DNA of 64,000 bases from an uncultured Prevotella sp. (GTDB taxonomy: Bacteria; Bacteroidota; Bacteroidia; Bacteroidales; Bacteroidaceae), in contig CAKQCV010000007.1 of the NCBI GenBank assembly GCA_934217675.1, positions 1 to 64,000 of the forward strand, given 5' to 3'. The notes beneath the pieces were generated by a model. That model did no database searches and was not told the DNA's origin. It saw nothing but the letters and a program-made list of their open reading frames with translations. Shown piece after piece: positions 19,023 through 28,506 of the stretch (its first letter is position 1; every line of letters starts with the position of its first letter). The position numbers were made by a program, and so were the translations under genes.

Positions 19023-19916
19023 TTATTTGATAGCATCGAATCCTTCTCCAAACACGCCTTGGCAGTTTGATTGCGATACGATAGCCATAGGGTCAATCTT
19101 CTTTATATAATTAAAGATGTCTTGCGACTCGTATCTTCTTGCAAGCACAATCAGAATATCCGCCTCTTGTTTGGAATACCATCCTTTGCCTTCAATTAGA
19201 GTTACTCCTCGATGTACTTTTTTATTTATTACATCGGCAATCTCCTTATATTTTTTTGATATGATGATAAACTGTACTGTTTGTCGGGTTCCATTTACAA
19301 CATGGTCGCATACATAGCTGGCTATTAAGGTGAAAGCCACACCATAAACTATTGTTTCAGCACTGTGAAAGAGCAGATATGAAGAAGAGATGATGGTGAT
19401 GTCAATAAACTGCATCGCTCTGCCGAAACTCATTCTGAAATATTTGTTTAGCAAAGCTATTATGATGTCGGTTCCTCCTGTAGAACCATTGTGCGAATAT
19501 ATAAGTCCAAGTCCCGCACCGCACAATGCTCCTCCGATGAGCACATGCATAAATTTGTCGTCGCCTGCCGTTATGAGAGGAAATTCTGCAAAGAACTGTT
19601 GCATTATGGCAACAAGTAATGACAGTATGGTTACTCCGATAACAGTTCTTATTATAAATTGTTTAGACAATGCTTTTATCGCAATTCCGAGCATTAGGAA
19701 GTTTAGAATCCAGATTGAAAGTCCTGGTGGAAAAGATGTTGCATAATAAATGAGTGCTGACAGACCTGATACACCACCCATTACGACCTTCTCCGGAAGG
19801 ATGAAAGCTGTAAATCCTATGGAATATGATGCCACTCCAAGGAAAATCATGGTGAAGTCTTTGACTTGTTGGCGGTCAATCTTCAATCTTTTTGCATTGA
19901 GTTTGTTGCCCATCAT
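19023..19916 (-). CDS. YitT-family membrane protein (DUF161 + DUF2179)
   Basis: A 297-residue protein with five to six N-terminal helices carrying the repeated DUF161 motif (SGLSALIYY, GSTGGTDIIIALLNKYF) and a cytosolic C-terminal DUF2179 domain (RGVTLIEGKGWYSKQEADIL). The family is widespread and its transport role is unproven. The ATG at 19916 is preferred over an in-frame TTG at 19961. It has an exact promoter and is followed after 44 bp by cysS. Confidence 0.88.
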   Translation of the reverse strand: MMGNKLNAKRLKIDRQQVKDFTMIFLGVASYSIGFTAFILPEKVVMGGVSGLSALIYYATSFPPGLSIWILNFLMLGIAIKALSKQFIIRTVIGVTILSLLVAIMQQFFAEFPLITAGDDKFMHVLIGGALCGAGLGLIYSHNGSTGGTDIIIALLNKYFRMSFGRAMQFIDITIISSSYLLFHSAETIVYGVAFTLIASYVCDHVVNGTRQTVQFIIISKKYKEIADVINKKVHRGVTLIEGKGWYSKQEADILIVLARRYESQDIFNYIKKIDPMAIVSQSNCQGVFGEGFDAIK

Positions 19917-20000
19917 TAAATTTATATTTATTAAGTTTTTCTTTTCTGTGGAAGTTGGCAATATTTGTTTATTTTACCTCCGTTTCGTTAATCTGTTTTG

Positions 20001-20032
20001 CAAAGATATACTAAATTCAAACACGTGCCAAA
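20001..20032 (-). promoter_or_regulatory. Promoter of the yitT-cysS operon
   Basis: On the minus strand TTTG (20032-20029), 20 nt, TATCTTTG (20008-20001). Confidence 0.8.
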
Positions 20033-20072
20033 TATAATTAAGGAAATAATGTATACATTTGCATAAAGAATT

Positions 20073-21584
20073 ATGAAAACGGAAAAGAGCAGAATATACA
20101 TAGCAATAGACTTGAAATCTTTTTATGCTTCAGTAGAGTGTGTAGAGAGGGGGCTTAATCCCCTTTCGTCAAATCTTGTTGTTGCAGATAAAAGCCGTAC
20201 CGACAAAACGATATGCCTTGCTGTTTCGCCGTCGCTTAAATCCTATGGTATAGGTGGTAGGGCACGTCTTTTTGAGGTTGTTCAACGTGTGCGCAAAATA
20301 AACAATGAACGCAGGTTTAATTGTGGAGGCAAATTTTTAGGCAAGTCATATCTTGCTCCAGATTTGGATTTGCATCCAGATTGGGAACTCGACTATGTTG
20401 TTGCAAAACCACGTATGGCAAAATATATAGAGGTGAGTTCTAAAATCTATGGTATATATCTGAAGTATGTCGCACCAGAAGATATCCACGTATATTCTAT
20501 AGATGAGGTATTTATGGACGTTACAGATTATCTGAAGCATCTGAATATGACTCCTCGTCAGCTTGCAGTAACAATGATCCGTGATGTTTTGTCTTCGACA
20601 GGAATAACAGCCACAGCAGGTATAGGTACTAATCTGTATCTTTGTAAAGTTGCTATGGATATAGTGGCAAAGCATATTCCAGCCGATGCTGACGGTGTGC
20701 GTATAGCAGAACTTGATGAGATGACGTATCGTCGGAAGTTATGGTCACACCGTCCGCTTACTGATTTTTGGCGTGTTGGCAAAGGTATAGCCAAGAAGTT
20801 GCAGATGTATGGTATTTATACTATGGGTGACATAGCACTTCAGTCAGAGAAAAACGAGGAGTTGCTTTATCGCCTTTTTGGAATAAATGCAGAATTGCTT
20901 ATAGATCATGCCTGGGGATGGGAACCTTGCACGATGGATATGATAAAGAAGTACAAGCCGATGGCTAATTCTCTGAGTCAAGGACAGGTGTTGCAATCTC
21001 CATACAATTATAGAAAGGCTATGGTTGTTGTCAAGGAAATGGCAGAGGCTTTGTCTCTTGATTTGGTTGAAAAGCGTCTTGTTACTAATCAAATCTCATT
21101 ATATATAGGATATGATACCGAGAGCTTAAGTACTTACGAGTCGCGTTTCACACCACTTCGTGAAGTTGCATTAAACTATTATGGCAAGGTCGTTCCTAAG
21201 CCTGCTACAGGTTCTGTTCGTCTGCAGCGTACAACTTCTTCGTCGAGAATGATAACTTGTGCGGCAGCTTCGCTTTTCAGTAAACTTGCAGATGAGAACA
21301 TGTTAGTAAGAAGAATTAATATTACAGCTTGCAATGTCATTTCAGAAACATTAGTGAACGATAGTCATGTTCCTGAGCAACTTGACCTTTTCACCGACTA
21401 TGATTCTGTTCGCCGTCAACATGCAGAAGAAGACAGAATGTTGGCAAAGGAGCGCAGAATGCAAGAAGCAATACTTAAAATAAAGAAGACTTTTGGGAAG
21501 AACACAATACTCAAAGGACTTGATTTTGAAGAAGGTGCCACAGCGAGGGAGAGAAATGTGCAAATAGGAGGGCACCATGAGTGA
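20073..21584 (+). CDS. Y-family DNA polymerase, UvrX/UmuC-like
   Basis: An error-prone translesion polymerase of 503 residues. The first catalytic Asp lies in IAIDLKSFYASVE, the palm motif is YSIDEVFMDVT, and the helix-hairpin-helix region follows with GIGTNLYLCKVAMDIVAKH. The DLKSFYASVE form, with Lys after the catalytic Asp-Leu, is that of UvrX/YqjW-type enzymes rather than DinB (DMDCFFA). A TACATTTG promoter element ends 12 nt before the ATG, so the mRNA has almost no leader. No LexA-type box was identified. A small YolD-like gene overlaps its stop codon by 4 bp, which supports the UvrX assignment. Confidence 0.9.
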   Translation: MKTEKSRIYIAIDLKSFYASVECVERGLNPLSSNLVVADKSRTDKTICLAVSPSLKSYGIGGRARLFEVVQRVRKINNERRFNCGGKFLGKSYLAPDLDLHPDWELDYVVAKPRMAKYIEVSSKIYGIYLKYVAPEDIHVYSIDEVFMDVTDYLKHLNMTPRQLAVTMIRDVLSSTGITATAGIGTNLYLCKVAMDIVAKHIPADADGVRIAELDEMTYRRKLWSHRPLTDFWRVGKGIAKKLQMYGIYTMGDIALQSEKNEELLYRLFGINAELLIDHAWGWEPCTMDMIKKYKPMANSLSQGQVLQSPYNYRKAMVVVKEMAEALSLDLVEKRLVTNQISLYIGYDTESLSTYESRFTPLREVALNYYGKVVPKPATGSVRLQRTTSSSRMITCAAASLFSKLADENMLVRRINITACNVISETLVNDSHVPEQLDLFTDYDSVRRQHAEEDRMLAKERRMQEAILKIKKTFGKNTILKGLDFEEGATARERNVQIGGHHE

Positions 21585-21784
21585 TAGACAATAATATAAA
21601 AATCTTTGAGAATATGGATTACAATGATATAATAAATCATCCACATCATGTTTCAACGCGGCATGCGCAAATGTCTTTGTTGAACCGTGCAGCACAGTTC
21701 GCACCGTTTTCCGCACTTGCTGGCTATGAAGATGCACTAAGAAAGACGGCAGAAGAATCAGAAAAACGTTATAACAAGAAATGA
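21581..21784 (+). CDS. Small YolD-like partner of the Y-family polymerase
   Basis: A 67-residue protein whose AAQFAPFSALAGYEDAL segment matches the central APFAAL-x-GYE motif of YolD-like proteins, which are found beside UvrX/UmuC-type polymerases in Firmicutes. The GTG start at 21581 overlaps the polymerase stop codon (GTGA) and has AGGAGGG 8 nt upstream, one of the clearest Shine-Dalgarno sequences in the window; ATG at 21614 is an alternative. The overlap implies translational coupling. Assignment rests on motif and position, not on a search. Confidence 0.7.
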   Translation: MIDNNIKIFENMDYNDIINHPHHVSTRHAQMSLLNRAAQFAPFSALAGYEDALRKTAEESEKRYNKK

Positions 21785-21795
21785 TACATAAAGAG

Positions 21796-21857
21796 TATAT
21801 AGAAGGAAAAGCCAATGTTTGAAAACGAGTTCAAGCATTGGCTTTTCCTTCTATATA
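21796..21857. terminator. Very long hairpin terminator between convergent genes
   Basis: A perfect 22-bp inverted repeat (21796-21817 with 21836-21857) has an inner TGAA/TTCA pairing. It ends both the polymerase-yolD unit and the efflux operon on the other strand. Confidence 0.85.
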
Positions 21858-21878
21858 AATATTGTAATACTGAAAAGA

Positions 21879-23549
21879 TTAGCACATTTTATATTTGTAA
21901 TTGTTACGTTGCTTTCTAAGTCTTTTCAACTTCTGCTGCCTTTTAATACTTCTGAGCACCCTCATACCTACGACAGGCCATGACGGAATGTGCTTTATTT
22001 GGTGGCGTACCATTGGAATATCCCATAAAAGCATTAGTATAGCAAAGAAGATAGCAGCGATGAGGGTCCATCCGAACAAAATCTTGATACTTTGTGCAAG
22101 AAACCCTTCTACAATACCATTCATCAGCTGTGGAAAATCAATATTACGAGCACTTACTCTGACGCTGTCTATATATCCGGAACACCTTGCAAAACCGTCA
22201 GCCACATAGTATTTCATGCCTCTTGCATGGAGGGCTGCTCCTGTAAGACCACCTACAAACATGTGCAGAATGTTGAATACCGACAATGCTTGAAAGAAGT
22301 GTTCAAACGACATAATCTCGTGCAGACACCACATAAATGAAATGCACAATATAGAATAGCTGAACCCTCGCCAAATTATAGGCAATCTGAGTTGTTCGAT
22401 ATTGATGTTTGAATCTACAAGAAAGTAAAATCCACCGGCATACAGACAAAAAGCAAACAGTGCTACAGCTATGAGCTTATACACATTCCACCGCATCAGT
22501 TTCAACCATCCCAGTGAAAACAGACAGCCACATAATATTCCGAGTATAGACCATTGATTCAGAGCTTCGTATGTATGGTCTGCATAATGCATTACCTCCT
22601 CGTAAAATACCATTTCCAATACATGCTCACATGAAAACAATGCCTCGACAATTCCTATGAGTAGGATAACAGGTATTACGTTATGATATGTCCACATTGC
22701 AGGTTCTATATACGGTTTAGGATGTTTGAACATCCGTTGCAGGCATATTGAAAGAGAAATAAATGCAGTACCTGTTACCAGCTTGAACTGCGATGAATGC
22801 CACCAGTCAAGATAATCACCATAATTCAGCAACCATGCAACTTGCATCCAAAAACCACACCACAAAACTGCACCAAACCAGTCAAGCCCGCGTAAAGGTA
22901 TAATTTGCGGCATAGCATGAAATGGCTTTGTAAGTAAAGCTTGTACAAGCAGCACGATGAGCATTAATCCTATAATCAGCCAATGCATGTATGTCCAGTG
23001 CATGTCGTAGGCGAACCATGCTGCAAGATAACCGGAAAATTCAATAGACGTTAGCAATATTATGTGTAGGATAGGGAAAAACACCCCGAAATCTCTTTTG
23101 GGGGTCATCCATAACTGTATGGTAGACATACATTCAAAAGTTCCTTGAATTTTTGCCATGCCACATACTACACATAAACCCCACAACACCGGAAGAGGAA
23201 TTTTGAATGTGGCAAGAAGGTTGCATACCAAGATAACCATTGCAGATGCCATCAGCAGTAGCTTGTTGGAGAATCTGAACTTCATTCTGAAAAGTACAGG
23301 GAAATACATAGCCATACCGATTAGAGTGGAGTAGAGACACATTTGTACATCCTCTCGCATTATGCCCCATTCGCCGACGATATTGTTCATTGCACCGAGA
23401 TACATCCCGTTTGAGAATTGGAAACAGAAGGCAAGCACAATGTATATCCATGGTTTAATCCATTCCGGCACGAATTTATGATACATAGGCATGGCGAACA
23501 GCATTGGTGGTCCGCCAGCCTGTGGTTTGTTGTTTTTTATATCATCCAT
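21879..23549 (-). CDS. MFS transporter of a tripartite efflux system (DHA2/EmrB-like)
   Basis: A 556-residue inner-membrane protein with about 14 hydrophobic segments, the size and layout of the DHA2 branch of the MFS. It is the last gene of an operon with an HlyD-type adaptor and a TolC-type channel (gaps of 6 and 23 bp), so the three together form an export path across both membranes. The C-terminus is a basic tail of about 45 residues. Sequence motifs of EmrB are weakly kept, so the call relies largely on context. Substrate unknown. Confidence 0.82.
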   Translation of the reverse strand: MDDIKNNKPQAGGPPMLFAMPMYHKFVPEWIKPWIYIVLAFCFQFSNGMYLGAMNNIVGEWGIMREDVQMCLYSTLIGMAMYFPVLFRMKFRFSNKLLLMASAMVILVCNLLATFKIPLPVLWGLCVVCGMAKIQGTFECMSTIQLWMTPKRDFGVFFPILHIILLTSIEFSGYLAAWFAYDMHWTYMHWLIIGLMLIVLLVQALLTKPFHAMPQIIPLRGLDWFGAVLWCGFWMQVAWLLNYGDYLDWWHSSQFKLVTGTAFISLSICLQRMFKHPKPYIEPAMWTYHNVIPVILLIGIVEALFSCEHVLEMVFYEEVMHYADHTYEALNQWSILGILCGCLFSLGWLKLMRWNVYKLIAVALFAFCLYAGGFYFLVDSNINIEQLRLPIIWRGFSYSILCISFMWCLHEIMSFEHFFQALSVFNILHMFVGGLTGAALHARGMKYYVADGFARCSGYIDSVRVSARNIDFPQLMNGIVEGFLAQSIKILFGWTLIAAIFFAILMLLWDIPMVRHQIKHIPSWPVVGMRVLRSIKRQQKLKRLRKQRNNYKYKMC

Positions 23550-23555
23550 TTGCTG

Positions 23556-24587
23556 TTATTTCTTTATTGTGCATTCCACGTTCATTCCGGCGCGGAGCAT
23601 TCCAAGTTCCTTCTTTTTGCCGTTTAGACGAATGCGCACAGGGATACGTTGCTCAACCTTTACAAAGTTCCCGGTAGCATTGTCTTGTGGAATCATTGAA
23701 AAAGCAGAGCCCGTAGCATCACTTATTCTTTCCACTGTACCGTCAAATTCTGTTCCAGGTACAGCATCTGCAGTCACTTTAACCTTAGACCCTATTTTTA
23801 TTCCGGGAAGTTGTGTCTCGCGGTAGTTTGCCACAACCCAAAGCTCAGAATTGTCAACGATGTTTACCATTGTCTGTCCTGGTTGTACAAGTTGCCCTAT
23901 ATGAATATCTTTTTTTCCAACCACGCCGTCGGCAGTAGCTGTGATAACAGTGTATGAGAGATTAAGTTTTGCCAACTTTATTTGTGCGCGTGCAGCTTCT
24001 ACCGTTGCTTTGTTTTGTGATAGTCTGTGCCCTTGTTCTTGTTCCGCACGTGAAAGAGTGCCTTTACTTCTCACAGCCTGTTCATATCTGGCTTTTGCAG
24101 CAAGGTAATTGGTATGAATCTGGTCATATTGTTGTTTCGTTACAGCATCGCTTTTCAGCAGTTGTGCATATCGCAAATCATCTTGACGCGCATTCTCCAT
24201 TCTTACTCGTGCTTCTTCAATGCCTGCATCCGAAACGTTCATATTCTGTCTTGTTACTTCCATCCCTGATGTGGTTGCAGCTCCTCCGGCAAGTTCACGT
24301 TCCAGGTTAGCTTCAGCCTGAGCTAATTGCAGCCTAAACTCGCTGTCTTCGATAATGACGAGCGTATCACCTTTGTGCACGGTTTGATATTCATTGAAGC
24401 GTATTTCTTTTATGAATCCCCCCACACGGGTGTTGACAGGTGTAATATGTTGTTGCACAGTGGCATTGTCTGTGTATTCTCCATCACCGAAGTGAACGAA
24501 ATGGTCTACCACCAGCCATACTCCTATAGCAAGAATTATCAGCACGCATACATTATATATAGTTCTTAAAAGTTTCTTTTGTTTCAT
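23556..24587 (-). CDS. HlyD/EmrA-family membrane fusion protein
   Basis: A periplasmic adaptor of 343 residues: one N-terminal helix (residues 12-28), a lipoyl half-motif (NTRVGGFIKEIRFNEYQTV), a long alpha-hairpin (about 75-190), the second lipoyl half (ATADGVVGKKDIHIGQLVQPG) and a beta-barrel. It bridges the MFS pump and the TolC channel encoded beside it. Confidence 0.93.
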   Translation of the reverse strand: MKQKKLLRTIYNVCVLIILAIGVWLVVDHFVHFGDGEYTDNATVQQHITPVNTRVGGFIKEIRFNEYQTVHKGDTLVIIEDSEFRLQLAQAEANLERELAGGAATTSGMEVTRQNMNVSDAGIEEARVRMENARQDDLRYAQLLKSDAVTKQQYDQIHTNYLAAKARYEQAVRSKGTLSRAEQEQGHRLSQNKATVEAARAQIKLAKLNLSYTVITATADGVVGKKDIHIGQLVQPGQTMVNIVDNSELWVVANYRETQLPGIKIGSKVKVTADAVPGTEFDGTVERISDATGSAFSMIPQDNATGNFVKVEQRIPVRIRLNGKKKELGMLRAGMNVECTIKK

Positions 24588-24610
24588 TGTCTTGTTTGTT
24601 CTATTATTTA

Positions 24611-25924
24611 TTATCTGTTTAAAGTTCCCGCCACATACTGTATATTATAGTATGTGTAAGCAATATTTATCTGTGCATTTACTTCCTGCAATTCCGCATT
24701 GAGCTTGATATTTGAAGCATCAATCATATCGGTAATCAGGGCAAGTTGGTTTAAATATCTGTTGTTTACCACCTCATAATTCTGTTTTGCCAGCTCAACA
24801 CTTTTTTGTTGCGTATGTAGTTCGGTGAAAGCCTGTTGGTGCATTGTGTATGCTTGTTGCATACTGTTGTTTACATTTTCGCTCGCTACCAAGTGTGAAT
24901 CATTGCTCATTCTCAGTTGCTCTTTTGCTTTCCTTACAGTCTTGTTGCCTTTGAATAATGAACTTATGGAGTATTTCACACCAATGCCAACAAACCAGAT
25001 ATTGAAATTCTTGTCAATAGGCGGAATGTCATACGTGAAAGGTCCAGCAAAACTGTCTGAAGCAAAAATTCCGATTTTTGGCATCAATTCGCTTTTTGCA
25101 AGTTTAAGTTGTTGTTCAGCCATTTTTATTCCTAACGATGATTGCTGCAAGATAGGAGAGTTGGCAGTAGCACTTGCCTGTAACTCGTTTTCGGATAGCT
25201 TCTCTTTGTTGATACCGTTGAGGTTGATGTTTGGGATAACAATGGTATTGCTTAGTCCGAGAGTGTTGCAGAGCTGATGATTAAGAATGCTTTTTTGATC
25301 TTCAAGTTTTCTTTTTCCAAGTTTTAGCGATTCCATTTGCAGTTCATATCGCGTGATATCATTTTTAAGAGCCATTCCTTGCGCTTGTCTTGCCTTTATA
25401 TCTGCGATAAGTTTTTCTGTAAGCTTTATGTTACTATTGTAAACCTTTATACCATTGTCAAGCTTATAAAGTTCAAGATATTGTCCGAGTGCAATGAATC
25501 TGGTTTGATTTCTGGTTAGTGATACCGAGTTCTCGTTTTGTGCTTTCTGCAGTTCTGCAAGCCTTATACCGCTGTTTATAGCACCTCCAGCATACACCAC
25601 TTGTTGTGCCTCAACGGCAAAAGAATTTCCGAAGTGTGGTTGTGTTATTCCTTTAGCATTGCCGAAGTCCCTGTCAGTCATCAGCACATTACCATTGTAG
25701 CTTGCCGATAGCGACACGTTTATGTCGGGAAGTCTTTGGCTCTTTGCCTCTTCTATAGCCCTTTTCGCAACGTCAATGCCTGTTTTTTGAGTATTAAGGG
25801 CTTTGCTCCCGCTTTCCACATATTCGAAAAGTTCGTCAACAGTCATACTTTGCTGCACTTGAGCCATGCCACTTTCAGTAATAAGCAGAGTGGCAAAAGC
25901 GCAGCATAAAAGTTTTCTTCTCAT
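24611..25924 (-). CDS. TolC-family outer membrane efflux protein
   Basis: A 437-residue outer-membrane channel with a signal peptide (MRRKLLCCAFATLLITESGMA) and the duplicated long helices of the TolC fold (two OEP repeats at about 35-220 and 250-430). The ATG at 25924 directly before the signal peptide is chosen; an upstream in-frame start would add 16 Tyr/Lys-rich residues. It is the first gene of the efflux operon and is divergent from an AraC-type regulator that probably controls it. Confidence 0.92.
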   Translation of the reverse strand: MRRKLLCCAFATLLITESGMAQVQQSMTVDELFEYVESGSKALNTQKTGIDVAKRAIEEAKSQRLPDINVSLSASYNGNVLMTDRDFGNAKGITQPHFGNSFAVEAQQVVYAGGAINSGIRLAELQKAQNENSVSLTRNQTRFIALGQYLELYKLDNGIKVYNSNIKLTEKLIADIKARQAQGMALKNDITRYELQMESLKLGKRKLEDQKSILNHQLCNTLGLSNTIVIPNINLNGINKEKLSENELQASATANSPILQQSSLGIKMAEQQLKLAKSELMPKIGIFASDSFAGPFTYDIPPIDKNFNIWFVGIGVKYSISSLFKGNKTVRKAKEQLRMSNDSHLVASENVNNSMQQAYTMHQQAFTELHTQQKSVELAKQNYEVVNNRYLNQLALITDMIDASNIKLNAELQEVNAQINIAYTYYNIQYVAGTLNR

Positions 25925-25969
25925 TCTTGTTTTTTTATAATAGTAATAAGTTACACTGAATTTCGTGTG

Positions 25970-25977
25970 CAAAGTTA
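25970..25977 (-). promoter_or_regulatory. Promoter -7 element of the efflux operon
   Basis: TAACTTTG on the minus strand, about 45 nt before the tolC-like ATG. A TTTG lies 25 nt further upstream, outside the usual spacing, which would suit an activator-dependent promoter. Confidence 0.55.
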
Positions 25978-26126
25978 CTCACTTTGTCGTTGCTGATGAT
26001 TTCAAAAAAATCCATGTAAATTGGATATTTAGGAACAATCTTGCTGAAATATAACATAAAATACTGATATTTGCATAAAAAATAAGAATAAAGAGTGTGT
26101 AACCCTCTACTTGGAAATAGAGTATT

Positions 26127-26963
26127 ATGATATTGGATAATTTGGAAAAGCAATCAACAGGTAAGGCAAGTCTTGAGTTGAGAACACTAAAAGAGTGGTT
26201 TGGTGAAGCTGTTGTGATAGATTATGGGATGATAATATTATGCAGGAATGGTGAAGCCACGATAAGGGTTAATTTCTCAGAATGGAAATTAATGCATGGC
26301 TCCGTTATAACATTGTTTCCCAATGACGTGATAGTTATATCTGAACAGAGTGAGGATTTTGAAGTGGAGTCATTGAAGTATGATTCCTCGTTGCTTAGAG
26401 AAGCAAGCCTGCAACTTGAGCAAACAGTGTATTCGCAACTGAAGGCAGACCGTTGCCGGAAGGAAACACCGATATTGACAAACATCATAAAAAGCATGTT
26501 TTCATTGCTCAGACTTTATTTCGAGCAAGAAGGATGTATTTGTCTTGACCAGTTGGTACTGTTGCAGCTGAAGGCTTTTTTTCTTGGCTTTTATGATTAT
26601 CTTTATCGTAATCCGGCAAAAAAGAAGACAGAATGTGGAAGTCCACGAACAAGAGAACTGTTCAATAGGTTTATGTATGAGCTTGAAATTCGTTACCGGG
26701 AGTCAAGGGATGTTGCCTATTATGCCAATTTGCTGAGCATATCGCCCAAATACCTGAACATTATAGCGCAGCGCATAACCGGGCATACTGTAAAGGCATT
26801 GATAGACCACTATGTAGTGTTGCAGTTGAAACGCTCTCTTGCAACAGAGAATAAATCGGCAAAAGAACTTGCTTGGGAATATAATTTCAGTGACTTGTCT
26901 TTCTTTTGCCGATATTTCAAGCAGCACACTGGGGTTACTCCGCAGCAGTTCCGCAAGAAATAA
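26127..26963 (+). CDS. AraC-family transcriptional regulator, probable regulator of the efflux operon
   Basis: A 278-residue cytosolic regulator with an N-terminal beta-rich sensor domain and a C-terminal AraC DNA-binding domain (residues about 175-278) carrying SPKYLNIIAQRITGHTVKALI and the second HTH with the family ending FSDLSFFCRYFKQHTGVTPQQFRKK. It is transcribed divergently from the tolC-hlyD-MFS operon. Its 3' end overlaps the 3' end of the convergent MATE gene by 29 bp. A small hairpin (CTCTA/TAGAG) lies just before its ATG. Confidence 0.92.
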   Translation: MILDNLEKQSTGKASLELRTLKEWFGEAVVIDYGMIILCRNGEATIRVNFSEWKLMHGSVITLFPNDVIVISEQSEDFEVESLKYDSSLLREASLQLEQTVYSQLKADRCRKETPILTNIIKSMFSLLRLYFEQEGCICLDQLVLLQLKAFFLGFYDYLYRNPAKKKTECGSPRTRELFNRFMYELEIRYRESRDVAYYANLLSISPKYLNIIAQRITGHTVKALIDHYVVLQLKRSLATENKSAKELAWEYNFSDLSFFCRYFKQHTGVTPQQFRKK

Positions 26964-28296
26964 ACTTTACCCTTTTGCGGAAAAAATAAAAGTATAGAAT
27001 TCCCGCAACTGTCAAGCATACAGGGAAAGCCGTCCAAATGCCAACAATTCCGTATTCCATTTTTATACCCAGGAAGTAGCTTGTGGGTAGAGATATTACG
27101 AAATACGAGAAAAAGGCAATAAACATCATTGGCTTGACGTATGCCGTGCCACGCAGAGCGTTGGCATAAGTCATCTGCATTCCATCGCCAAATTGGTAGA
27201 TTACCATTAGCAGTATAACCTGTGAGCACATTGTCGCAACTTCATTGTTGTCGGCAAACCAATATCCCATTTGGTGTCTTAGCAGCAATACAGGTATGCT
27301 CACAATGCAACCTATCAAAATGATGATGTGAAAGCCTGATGCCGCCACAGTGCGCAGTTCCTTGTATTCTCGCTGTCCTATATAATAGCTCACTCTTACT
27401 GAAACAGCGGCTGTTATGCCATAATACACCATGAAGAACAGCTGAGATATTGTTATCATAATCTGGTGGGTGGCAAGTGCCGTGGTGCCGAGCCATCCAG
27501 CCATTATTCCTGTTAATGCAAATGCCGATGATTCCATACCCATCTGCAGTGCCACAGGCCAGCTTATCTTGTTGATTTTTGCATAATGTTCTTTATCGAA
27601 AGATGCCTCTTTCATTGAGTAACTGAAGTTGTCATATTTCTTTGCAAACAGAAATATAGACAAAGCTATTGCAAACATCACCATACGGCTTATCATCGTT
27701 GATATTCCGGCTCCGAGCAATCCTAATTCTGGCATAAATCCCGGACCGTAAATAAGCAAGTAGTTGCCTATAATGTTTAGAATGTTGCCTACAATCATTA
27801 TATACATTGATGTCTTTGTATGCCCGATGGCATCAAAAAACTGTTTCAGCGTGTTGAACCAACATACGAATGGCAGTGAAATCATATTCACAATCATATA
27901 CGGTCGCATCAGCGGAAGCAGTTCGACAGGTTGTCCCATGTGTTGGATATTGAAAAATACAGCAAGAAGTACGGCAAGCAAGATTATAGCCGTTGTTGTA
28001 GCTGCAAAGATACCGTTTTTCACCACATAGCCAATTTCCTTACTGTTTCCCTGCCCATAGAGCTGTCCGATAACAGGTGTTAAGCCATAACTGAATCCAA
28101 GTCCGAAAACGAGAATGATAGACATTACCGTATTGACGAAACTTGCTGCGGCAAGTTCTGTAACGCTGTGATGACCAACCATCAGTGTATCAGCAAAGCC
28201 GAGTACAATAGTACCCACTTGTCCCACAACGAGTGGTGCTCCAAGTGACAGTAGAGTTTTGTAGTGATAAGAATATTTATTGAAGTCGTAACTCAT
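26935..28296 (-). CDS. MATE family efflux transporter (NorM-like)
   Basis: A 453-residue exporter with twelve predicted helices in two halves; GTIVLGFADTLMVGHHSVTELAAASF in the first half and GITAAVSVRVSYYIGQREYKEL in the second are typical MATE helices, and the length fits the NorM branch. It is not closely similar to the MATE protein at 2009. It has an exact promoter flanked upstream by a tandem 21-bp repeat. Substrate unknown. Confidence 0.93.
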   Translation of the reverse strand: MSYDFNKYSYHYKTLLSLGAPLVVGQVGTIVLGFADTLMVGHHSVTELAAASFVNTVMSIILVFGLGFSYGLTPVIGQLYGQGNSKEIGYVVKNGIFAATTTAIILLAVLLAVFFNIQHMGQPVELLPLMRPYMIVNMISLPFVCWFNTLKQFFDAIGHTKTSMYIMIVGNILNIIGNYLLIYGPGFMPELGLLGAGISTMISRMVMFAIALSIFLFAKKYDNFSYSMKEASFDKEHYAKINKISWPVALQMGMESSAFALTGIMAGWLGTTALATHQIMITISQLFFMVYYGITAAVSVRVSYYIGQREYKELRTVAASGFHIIILIGCIVSIPVLLLRHQMGYWFADNNEVATMCSQVILLMVIYQFGDGMQMTYANALRGTAYVKPMMFIAFFSYFVISLPTSYFLGIKMEYGIVGIWTAFPVCLTVAGILYFYFFRKRVKFISCGTAAE

Positions 28297-28324
28297 TTTC
28301 TTTGTATTTCTTGTTTAAGTGGTG

Positions 28325-28356
28325 CAAAGGTACTGACAAAATTATAGATTAGCAAA
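28325..28356 (-). promoter_or_regulatory. Promoter of the second MATE gene
   Basis: On the minus strand TTTG (28356-28353), 20 nt, TACCTTTG (28332-28325), giving a leader of about 25 nt. Confidence 0.85.
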
Positions 28357-28398
28357 TATTTGTATGCTACAGTGTCTTATTTGTATGCTACAGTGTCT
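28357..28398. repeat. Exact tandem duplication of a 21-bp unit abutting the MATE promoter
   Basis: The 21-bp unit at 28357-28377, containing TTTGTATGCTACAGTGTCT, is repeated without change or spacer at 28378-28398. It directly touches the -33 element. Two full helical turns between identical half-sites is the geometry of activator sites, so an operator for an AraC- or similar regulator is likely. Confidence 0.75.
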
Positions 28399-28506
28399 GT
28401 TGTCGTGGTTATATTAAAAAGATAGAGCCTGCCTATTTAGATAATAAAGTAAAAAAAGAATCTACTAAAATCAGAAGAGGTCACCTAAATAAGTGACTTG
28501 CCAAGT

